Origin: Acidobacteriota bacterium
GTDB lineage: Bacteria; Acidobacteriota; Thermoanaerobaculia; Gp7-AA8
NCBI GenBank assembly: GCA_003222375.1
Contig: QHVX01000192.1
Span: forward strand, 1-5,146
DNA: 5,146 nucleotides
Direction: 5' to 3'
The notes under the pieces are model-generated. The model saw nothing but the letters and a program-made list of their open reading frames with translations. It did no database searches and had not been told where the DNA came from. A program made the translations under genes and the position numbers. Within the stretch, counting starts at the first letter, position 1, and every line of letters starts with the position of its first letter. Shown piece after piece: positions 1 to 5,146 of the stretch.

Positions 1-1
1 C

Positions 2-1974
2 ACCGACGATTACGGCTGGATCCGCGAGAAAGCGAGTCCCGAAACGATCGCCTATCTGGAGGCGGAGAACGCCTACACCGAAGCGTTCATGAAGCCGACC
101 GAGGGGCTGCAGAAGAAGCTGTACGACGAGATGCTCGGTCACATCAAGCAGACCGACACCAACGTGCCATATCGCAAAGGGGACTATTTCTATTACACGC
201 GCACGGTGGAGGGAAAGCAGTATCCGATCTTCGCGCGGAAGAAGGGTGGCATCGATGCGCCCGAGGAGATCACGCTCGACGTCAACAAATTGGCGGAAGG
301 TCAGAAGTTCATGAACGTCGGCCGCTACGAAGTCAGCGACGACGGCAGCCTTCTCGCCTATTCCACCGACAACGTCGGCTATCGCCAGTACGTCCTTCAT
401 GTCAAGGATCTCCGCACCGGGCAGGATCTGCCCGACCATGCCGAGAAGACCGGAACCGTTCTCTGGGCGGCTGACAACAAGACGGTTTTCTACACCGTCG
501 AGAATCCTGCCAAGCGCCAGTGGCGCCTGTATCGCCACACCCTCGGTTCGTCCGACGACGCCCTGGTCTACGAGGAGAAGGACGATCTCTTCGACGTGTA
601 TGGCGATCGCTCACTCTCCGGCGACTGGATTTTCGTCACTTCCGAGAGCAAGACGGCGACCGAGGTGCGCGCGACTCCGAGCAGCGACCCGACGGCCCCG
701 CCGCGCGTCATCGTCCCGCGCAAGGACGACTTGAAGTACTACCTCGATCATCGCGGTGATCGCTTCTACATTTTGACGAACGACGCCGGCATCAACTATC
801 GCATCGTCAGCGCGCCGGTCTCCGACCCGCAGCAGAAAAACTGGAAAGAGGTGGTCGCGTACCGAAAGCCGGTCTACATCACGGGCATCGAGCTGTTCGC
901 GAACTATGTGGTCGCGACCGAGAGGGAAGGCGGGCTGACGCAGCTCGAGGTTCTCGATCTCCGTGAGGGCAAGTCGCATCGCATCTCCTTTCCCGAGCCG
1001 ACCTACACCACCGGTCCGAGCCAGAATCATGTCTTCGACACGAATGTCTTCCGGTTCACATACACGTCGCTGGTGACGCCTAACAGCACTTACGACTACA
1101 ACATGGACACGCATCAGCAGACGTTGCTCAAGCGCGTCGAGGTCCCCAATTACGATCCGTCGCAATACACGTCGGAACGCATCTATGCGACCGCCAAGGA
1201 CGGCGTGAAGATTCCGATCTCGCTCGTCTATCGCAAGGACGTCAAGCCGCGGGCGGTCAATCCGCTCTGGCTCTATTCGTACGGCTCGTATGGCTCATCG
1301 ACGAATCCGACTTTTTCGCCATCGCGTCTCGTTCTTCTCGATCGCGGCTTCGTCTATGCCATGGCGCACATCCGCGGCGGCGGCGAGATGGGGAAGGCCT
1401 GGCACGAAGCAGGACGCATGATGACGAAGAAGAACACCTTCAGCGATTTCGTCGCCGCCGCTGAACACCTCGTCAACGAGAAGTACACCTCGAAAGAGAA
1501 GCTGGTGATCTCGGGCGGGAGTGCGGGTGGGTTGTTGATGGGCGCGGTCACGAATATGCGGCCGGACCTCTTCGACATCGTGGTGGCGTACGTGCCGTTC
1601 GTCGACGTCATGAATACCATGCTCGATCCGACGCTGCCCCTCACCACGCAGGAGTACATCGAGTGGGGAAATCCGAATGAGAAAGCAGCCTACGCCTACA
1701 TGAAGAGCTACGACCCATACTCGAACGTCGCGAAGAAGCGTTACCCGACGATGCTCGTGCGCACTTCGCTCAATGACAGCCAGGTCGGATACTGGGAAGG
1801 GACGAAGAGACCGACAACAATCCGCTGCTGCTGAAAGTGAACATGGGCGCCGGTCACGGTGGAGCTTCGGGCCGGTACGACGCGCTGCACGACCTGGCGT
1901 TCGACTACGCGTTCGTGCTCACGCAGTTGGGGCCGCGGGTGGCCATTGACGAACCGGCGAAGAGCGGCCAGTAG
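2..1974 (+). pseudogene. ptrB: Oligopeptidase B (S9A serine peptidase), 5'-truncated by the window and frameshifted near its 3' end
   Basis: Oligopeptidase B cleaves short peptides after Lys/Arg using a C-terminal alpha/beta-hydrolase domain capped by a beta-propeller. The reading frame is open from base 2 (TDDYGWIREK, then YLEAENAYTEAFM), so the ATG at 89 is internal and the true start lies upstream. The propeller region carries family landmarks (VPYRKGDYFYYTRTVEGKQYP, then LAEGQKF). The hydrolase domain has YSYGSYG, HIRGGGEMG, the nucleophile Ser in GGSAGG (codon 1520-1522) and the acid Asp in LNDSQVGYWE (codon 1775-1777). After YWEG (codon 1799-1801) the frame gives ten unrelated residues and stops at 1832-1834. 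A different frame from 1801 restores the family sequence TDNNPLLLK (from 1810), with the catalytic His in GAGHGGASGRYDALH (codon 1855-1857), and ends at tag 1972-1974. Family members have about 12 residues between YWE and the TD(D/N)NPLLLK motif, whereas here there are 11 nt, a net loss of about 25 nt. The main-frame product lacks His and should be inactive. Assembly error is the main alternative. Family identification is very secure. Confidence 0.93.
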
Positions 1975-1980
1975 CCGCAC

Positions 1981-3912
1981 GTGAAGATTTCGACGGATGC
2001 AAAGATCGCCGCATTGCTGGCGGTCGCCGTCGCGCTCCTCTTTTCCGACGTGCTGTTCCTCGGCGCCGGCTTCTACATTAGAGATATTTATCGTGACTAT
2101 TTACCATCACGATTTATTTTGAGGCACGTCATCTTCGGTGGTGAGTTTCCGTTCTGGAACCGCTACTGGTCGGCCGGACAGCCGCTGGCGGCGAATCCGG
2201 GATTCCAGGCGTTTTATCCCGGGACCTGGCTCGCATTTCTTCCCAGCTTTTTCTTCGGGTTCAATCTCGAGATCGTCGCGCACATCGCTGTGGCGGCGAT
2301 CGGGATGTTTCTGCTGCTGCGATCGATGGCGCTGCGCATCGAGTCGGCCCTCTTCGGCGCGATCGCGTTCGCATTCGGCGGCGTCATCCTGTCGCTGACC
2401 AATCTGCTTCCGTTTCTGACTTCGGTGGCCTGGTGGCCGCTGATCGTGATGTTCGCGCGCCAGAGCCGCTGGTTTCACCTCGCCATTTGCCTCGGCTTGG
2501 TGTTGCTGGCGGCCGAAGTGTCGGTGATCGTGATGACGCTCATCCTGATCCCTCTCCCCCTGGGAGAGGGTGCCGCGAAGCGGCGGGTGAGGGTCGTAGT
2601 TTCACTCCTTCTCGCCCTCGGCATCGGCGCAGTCGCGATCATCCCCGCGCTCGATCTCAGGCGCGATTCCGGCCGCGCGCGCGCGCTGACATTCGAAGAG
2701 GGAACTTCGTGGAGCATGCCGCTGATCCGGCCGCTCGAGCTGTTCTATTCGCACGCGTTCGGCCGCATCACCGACGACGGAAGTGAGTTTCGTGGCGCGT
2801 CGCGGTATCGGCCGCCGCGATTGCCGCTGATCATCAGCATCTACTGCGGATTCCTGGCCCCGCTGCTGGCGGTCGCGGGGATTGTGATGCGGCTCGCGAA
2901 GTGGACCTGGATCGCGATGGCTCTCTCGTATCTGCTGGCGACGGGCACGTTGCCAGTCTTTTATCGATGGATTCGCTATCCCGAAAAATTCATTCTGTTA
3001 GGCCTCTTCGCGATGATCGTTCTGGCGGCGATGGCGTTCGATCGCATCGATCGCCGCTTCGCGCCATTTCTGCTTCTGCTGACGGTCGGCGATCTTGCTT
3101 TGCACATCAACGAGCTCGCGCCGAGGATGCCGCGGAGGTTTTTCAGTCCACCGCCGGTCACGCTTGCGGTCAGCGGACCGAATCGCATTTTTCATCAGGC
3201 CGAGTGGCCGATCTGGGGCCAGCACGGAATCGCGCTCGAGGGCGGCGCGCGGACCTACTGGTCGCAACGCACGGCGCTGATGCCATTCACTCCGGCGCTG
3301 TACGGACTGCGGACGATCTACGAAATCGACATCAACCTGACGACGCTGCGTCCGACATCCGATGTCGTCCAGTCGATGTGGGAAGCGCTCGCGCAGGGTG
3401 CGCCGGTGCGGCCGTTCATGCTGATGGGCAACGCCGAATATCTGATTCTTCCCGGCCGTCCGATTCGCATCGCGCCCGGCGCCACGCTGCCACGTTACTG
3501 GTTCGCCGATCAGCTCGTGCCAGCCGGCACACGTGAGGAATTCGTCCGCAACCTGGCGACGCGGCGATGGAGCGACCGAGTCGCATTCGTGACCGCTCCG
3601 CCGTTCATTCCTGCGCGCGCCGAAGTGATCCGAGTGAATGAGTCCGCGAATCGGGCCGATATCAGCGTTCGCGCTGATGGGCAATCCTTTCTCGTCGCGA
3701 GCGTCACGCCACATCGCTACTGGAAGGCAGCGATCGACGGCCGACCCGCGGCGCTGCAAGTCGCAAACGTCGGATTTCAGGGTTTGGTCGTTCCGGACGG
3801 CGCGCACTCGATTCGCTTCACCTACAGCAATCCGCTGTTCGCAATTTGCGGGGTCATTAGCATCATTTCTTTCTTGATCGCGATAATCATGATGATTTAT
3901 CATGATCATTAA
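1981..3912 (+). CDS. YfhO-family / GT-C-like multispanning membrane protein
   Basis: This 643-residue integral membrane protein resembles the YfhO family, a GT-C-fold group that includes proteins implicated in glycosylating cell-envelope polymers from lipid-linked sugars. The substrate here is unknown. Visible marks are a first membrane helix (about 8-30); an outside loop with RDIYRDYLP (34-42, acidic D35 and D39 as candidate catalytic residues), FPFWN (56-60), GQP (66-68), NP (72-73) and FYPGTWL (78-84); helices near 95-116, 123-139, 142-160, 166-190, 204-224, 281-303, 309-327, 337-353 and 362-378; RYPEKF (332-337); a soluble region (about 380-615) ending in the typical YWKAAIDGRPA (580-590) and VVPDGAHSIRF (603-613); and a last helix at 619-640. 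The GTG at 1981 is chosen because it lies 6 nt after the ptrB stop and directly precedes the first helix; no good ribosome binding site or nearby in-frame ATG is visible. It is shorter than many YfhO proteins (about 700-900 aa, from memory). Residues 190-205 come from a palindromic repeat. Family fairly sure; enzymatic role inferred. Confidence 0.82.
   Translation: MKISTDAKIAALLAVAVALLFSDVLFLGAGFYIRDIYRDYLPSRFILRHVIFGGEFPFWNRYWSAGQPLAANPGFQAFYPGTWLAFLPSFFFGFNLEIVAHIAVAAIGMFLLLRSMALRIESALFGAIAFAFGGVILSLTNLLPFLTSVAWWPLIVMFARQSRWFHLAICLGLVLLAAEVSVIVMTLILIPLPLGEGAAKRRVRVVVSLLLALGIGAVAIIPALDLRRDSGRARALTFEEGTSWSMPLIRPLELFYSHAFGRITDDGSEFRGASRYRPPRLPLIISIYCGFLAPLLAVAGIVMRLAKWTWIAMALSYLLATGTLPVFYRWIRYPEKFILLGLFAMIVLAAMAFDRIDRRFAPFLLLLTVGDLALHINELAPRMPRRFFSPPPVTLAVSGPNRIFHQAEWPIWGQHGIALEGGARTYWSQRTALMPFTPALYGLRTIYEIDINLTTLRPTSDVVQSMWEALAQGAPVRPFMLMGNAEYLILPGRPIRIAPGATLPRYWFADQLVPAGTREEFVRNLATRRWSDRVAFVTAPPFIPARAEVIRVNESANRADISVRADGQSFLVASVTPHRYWKAAIDGRPAALQVANVGFQGLVVPDGAHSIRFTYSNPLFAICGVISIISFLIAIIMMIYHDH
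2090..2113. repeat. Small inverted repeat in an AT-rich island within the YfhO-like gene
   Basis: ATCGTGA (2090-2096) and its exact reverse complement TCACGAT (2107-2113) flank a 10-nt spacer. They sit inside a stretch (2075-2123) of only about 31% G+C (15 of 49 bases), against roughly 60% around it. The pair could form a weak hairpin or bind a dimeric regulator, but it lies about 110 bp inside a coding region, so it may be coincidental. Confidence 0.3.
2550..2593. repeat. REP-like palindromic element embedded in frame in the YfhO-like gene
   Basis: CCCTCTCCC (2550-2558) and GGGAGAGGG (2562-2570) form a perfect 9-bp stem with a 3-nt loop. It is followed by GCCGC (2572-2576) and GCGGC (2580-2584) around the loop gaa, then GGGTGAGGG (2585-2593), which can pair with the first arm at 8 of 9 positions as an alternative fold. 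From memory this two-hairpin design, with the CCCTCTCCC...GGGAGAGGG and terminal GGGTGAGGG signature, recurs as a dispersed repeat in many bacterial genomes, usually between genes. Here it is translated without a stop (PLPLGEGAAKRRVRV) and lies between two predicted membrane helices. The structure is visible directly; the family label is from memory and unverified. Confidence 0.72.
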
Positions 3913-3914
3913 TG
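3910..3914 (+). promoter_or_regulatory. TAATG stop/start junction (translational coupling site)
   Basis: The taa stop of the YfhO-like gene (3910-3912) shares its last base with the ATG of the next gene (3912-3914). No Shine-Dalgarno sequence precedes the ATG; the upstream 25 bases are AT-rich, with two copies of the palindrome ATCATGAT (3886-3893 and 3899-3906). Translation of the downstream gene is therefore likely to depend on ribosomes finishing the upstream gene. Coupling is inferred from the overlap. Confidence 0.6.
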
Positions 3915-4424
3915 GCAGAGATCAAGCTGTTTCAGATTTGCCATGAAGGCGATCTGACAGTCGATCTCTCCCGCGCCATGCGGCGCCTGGGCGCCGAGCC
4001 GACGTTCGATCAGAGCTGGCACGTGTGGTTGACCGAACAGCGCCACGCGGCGCCGCTGGTGCGGTGGCTGCGGCCGTATGTGGCGCCTGACGCGCGCATC
4101 CTCGTCGCGTGCACCCAGTTCACGACCACGCGCGATTTCCTGATGATTCGACACAGCATGACTCCCAACGCGGACTACCGCGAGCTGCACGAGGCCATCG
4201 CGCGCCTCGGGGTCGTCGTCGATCTGCCGTTCGAAGCGACGTTCGTCATCCAGTCGACGGACCGCACCGATGTTTCGACGTTAGGCGCAGCCCTGGGCCA
4301 GCTCTGCCCTGACGATTCGCTCATGGTCGTCGGCATCAGCCACGACTGGGCGTACTGCGATTCAGGTGTCAGCCGGATGAACCTGGTTGTCGGGTTGTCA
4401 GGTTGTCAGGTTGTCAGGTTCTGA
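3912..4424 (+). CDS. Putative tandem Cas2/SinR-like ferredoxin-fold protein, function unknown
   Basis: This 170-residue soluble protein has no signal peptide or membrane helix. The second half (about 74-149) has the layout I associate with stand-alone SinR/Cas2-like proteins: a strand (FLMIRHSM), then YRELHEAIARLG (89-100), a strand ATFVIQS (109-115), a helix, then PDDSLMVVGISHDWA (133-147). The usual Tyr-Asp after the first strand is not present, so nuclease activity is doubtful. The first half repeats the plan: strand IKLFQIC (4-10), helix DLSRAMRRLG (18-27), strand WHVWLT (36-41), helix, PDARILVACTQ (59-69). The halves align at a 73-residue offset (RLG at 25-27 and 98-100; PDARILV against PDDSLMV with a one-residue shift), suggesting an internal duplication, a covalent version of the usual dimer. 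It is coupled to the YfhO-like gene by TAATG. Residues 159-170 and the stop come from a tandem repeat, so the natural C-terminus may have been altered. No CRISPR array or other cas gene is near. The ORF is credible; the fold is inference. Confidence 0.72.
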   Translation: MAEIKLFQICHEGDLTVDLSRAMRRLGAEPTFDQSWHVWLTEQRHAAPLVRWLRPYVAPDARILVACTQFTTTRDFLMIRHSMTPNADYRELHEAIARLGVVVDLPFEATFVIQSTDRTDVSTLGAALGQLCPDDSLMVVGISHDWAYCDSGVSRMNLVVGLSGCQVVRF

Positions 4425-4459
4425 CTTCTGACAACCCGATCACTCGACAACCCGACAAC
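4385..4459. repeat. 8-bp tandem repeat array with inverted copies (GGTTGTCA / TGACAACC)
   Basis: Four consecutive 8-bp units GGTTGTC(G/A) start at 4385, 4393, 4401 and 4409, followed by a degenerate fifth at 4417. A direct repeat TTCTGAC occupies 4419-4425 and 4426-4432. Units in opposite orientation (GACAAC) start at 4430, 4446 and 4454, with a degenerate one at 4438, still in 8-bp phase. GTTGTCGGGTTGTC (4386-4399) is exactly complementary to 4446-4459, a 14-bp stem. TCGGGTTGTCA (4390-4400) is exactly complementary to 4429-4439, so competing hairpins are possible. No T-tract follows, so a classical intrinsic terminator is not supported. The left half is coding for the preceding gene and includes its stop (4422-4424). 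Confidence 0.88.
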
Positions 4460-4470
4460 TTCGCTATCAT
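4444..4470 (+). promoter_or_regulatory. Weak candidate sigma-70-type promoter before the efflux adaptor gene
   Basis: TATCAT (4465-4470) matches the -10 consensus at 5 of 6 positions, and TCGACA (4444-4449) matches the -35 consensus at 5 of 6, but the 15-nt spacer is shorter than the preferred 17. The -35-like box falls within the inverted repeat. A transcript from here would start only a few bases before the ATG at 4483, giving a nearly leaderless message, which fits the lack of a ribosome binding site there. Confidence 0.22.
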
Positions 4471-4482
4471 TTCCCGGTCCTC

Positions 4483-5146
4483 ATGTCGGTCCGCCCGGAT
4501 CTAACTGCCCTGCGCATTAACCGCGAGCCCGAGCAGGAGCATCGCAGGCCCCCGATCGCCAGGATCGTGGGCTGGTTTCTCGCGCTGATCGTGCTCCTCG
4601 TGGCCGGTATCGTGATCTACAGGCAGTGGATTGCGCCGAGCCGTGCCGCGATGGTCGAGACGCTCGTCCTCAAGCCGACTGTCAACGTCACGAACCCGGC
4701 CCTTCTCAGCGCGACCGGGTATCTCGTCGCCGACAGGCAATCGAAAATCACGCCGAAGATCTCCGGAAAAGTCGTGAAGCTGAACTTCGACGTCGGCGAC
4801 AAAGTAAAAAAGGGTCAGGTCCTCGCCGTGCTCGAAAGCACGACCATGGAAGCGCAGCTCGCGGAAGCGAATGCGGCGCTCGTGCAGGCGGAGCAGGAGT
4901 ACAACCGCCAGCTCGCGCTGTGGAAGCAAGGCGTCACCAGCCGGTCTCTTCTCGACAATGCCGACGCGCAGTTGAAGGCTGCGCGTGCGCGCGTGGAACA
5001 AATTCGGATCAACATGACCGACATGACGGTCCGCGCGCCGTTCGACGGCACCATCGCGACAAAAAACACCGAAGTCGGCGAAGTGATCTCCTCGGTCACG
5101 CTCGGCCAAGTCTCGGGAACGCTTCCCGCCGGCGCAATCTGCACCA
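4483..5146 (+). CDS. Efflux periplasmic adaptor (HlyD/MacA/AcrA-type membrane fusion protein), 3'-truncated by the window
   Basis: Membrane fusion proteins bridge an inner-membrane ABC or RND pump and an outer-membrane channel, carrying substrates across the periplasm. Translation from the ATG at 4483 stays open for 221 codons to the window end. It shows a short cytoplasmic N-terminus (1-25), one membrane helix (about 26-46, rich in Leu/Val/Ile), the start of the beta-barrel region (LSATGYLVADRQSKI, 75-89), the first half of the lipoyl-like domain (KISGKVVKLNFDVGDKVKKG, 92-111, then QVLAVLE), an Ala/Gln/Glu-rich coiled-coil hairpin (about 121-178, turning near KQGVTSRSLLDNA), and the second lipoyl half (VRAPFDGTIATKNTEVGEVI, 183-202). 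The last residues (LPAGAICT) match the point where family members continue into the barrel. This is the only ATG after the in-frame stop at 4429-4431; no Shine-Dalgarno is visible. The layout, especially ATGYLVA and RAPFDG, recalls MacA-like adaptors that pair with an ABC permease, but an RND partner is equally possible; the partner would lie downstream. Family very secure, partner unknown. Confidence 0.93.
   Translation, partial: MSVRPDLTALRINREPEQEHRRPPIARIVGWFLALIVLLVAGIVIYRQWIAPSRAAMVETLVLKPTVNVTNPALLSATGYLVADRQSKITPKISGKVVKLNFDVGDKVKKGQVLAVLESTTMEAQLAEANAALVQAEQEYNRQLALWKQGVTSRSLLDNADAQLKAARARVEQIRINMTDMTVRAPFDGTIATKNTEVGEVISSVTLGQVSGTLPAGAICT

Noticed and set aside
611..1165. 184-codon minus-strand open frame inside the oligopeptidase gene
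   Set aside because: The plus strand here encodes well-conserved propeller sequence of oligopeptidase B; the antisense product has no recognisable features.
1796..1834. Programmed ribosomal frameshift in the oligopeptidase gene
   Set aside because: No slippery heptamer or clear downstream structure is seen, and about eight conserved residues are missing as well, which points to a deletion or assembly error rather than recoding.
2998..3909. Long 303-codon open frame on the minus strand
   Set aside because: It lies wholly antisense to the YfhO-like gene, its translation is Arg/Asp/His-rich with no recognisable motif, and long antisense frames are expected in GC-rich coding DNA.
3979..3994. 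GC-rich inverted repeat CGGCGCC/GGCGCCG
   Set aside because: Only a 2-nt spacer and entirely within coding sequence; such short GC palindromes are common by chance at this base composition.
4385..4459. A small CRISPR array next to a Cas2-like gene
   Set aside because: Units are only 8 bp and contiguous, without unique spacers of 25-40 bp, and there is no cas1 or other cas gene. This is a simple tandem/inverted repeat.
4385..4459. Rho-independent terminator
   Set aside because: The stems are strong, but no run of T follows the right arm (sequence continues tTTCGCTATC), so the classical signal is absent. Partial termination cannot be excluded.
4501..5109. 202-codon minus-strand open frame opposite the efflux adaptor
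   Set aside because: The plus-strand frame clearly encodes conserved membrane fusion protein motifs; the antisense frame is low-complexity and charged, a shadow of it.

Overview
The window is a gene-dense stretch of high-GC DNA (roughly 60% G+C by eye) with every recognisable gene on the + strand. The last gene is a periplasmic efflux adaptor, which implies a Gram-negative cell with an outer membrane. Together with an S9A oligopeptidase and a YfhO-type membrane protein, this would suit a soil or environmental lineage such as Acidobacteriota. That assignment is inference only; no marker gene is present.

Layout: (1) 2-1974, the 3' part of an oligopeptidase B gene (ptrB). It is broken by a frameshift near 1799-1810, so the main frame stops at 1834 and the catalytic-His segment lies in another frame up to 1974. 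(2) 1981-3912, a 643-aa multispanning protein of the YfhO / GT-C-like family, starting with GTG 6 nt after the ptrB stop. It carries an in-frame copy of what looks like a palindromic dispersed repeat (2550-2593), and an AT-rich, rare-codon island near its 5' end. (3) 3912-4424, a 170-aa protein sharing the TAATG junction with the previous gene. I read it as two tandem Cas2/SinR-like ferredoxin folds. There is no CRISPR array or other cas gene. (4) 4385-4459, an array of 8-bp GGTTGTC(A/G) units followed by inverted copies. It encodes the last dozen residues and stop of the previous gene and fills most of the short intergenic gap. (5) 4483 to the window end, the N-terminal 221 residues of an HlyD/MacA-type membrane fusion protein that runs off the edge.

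Genes 1 to 3 are packed like one transcription unit (gap of 6 nt, then a 1-nt overlap). The repeat array separates them from the efflux gene, which probably begins a new unit whose inner-membrane transporter would lie downstream. No metabolic pathway links the genes. The least ordinary items are the duplicated Cas2-like protein coupled to a YfhO-like protein, the repeat inside the YfhO-like reading frame, the repeat array that supplies a gene's C-terminus, and the broken ptrB.
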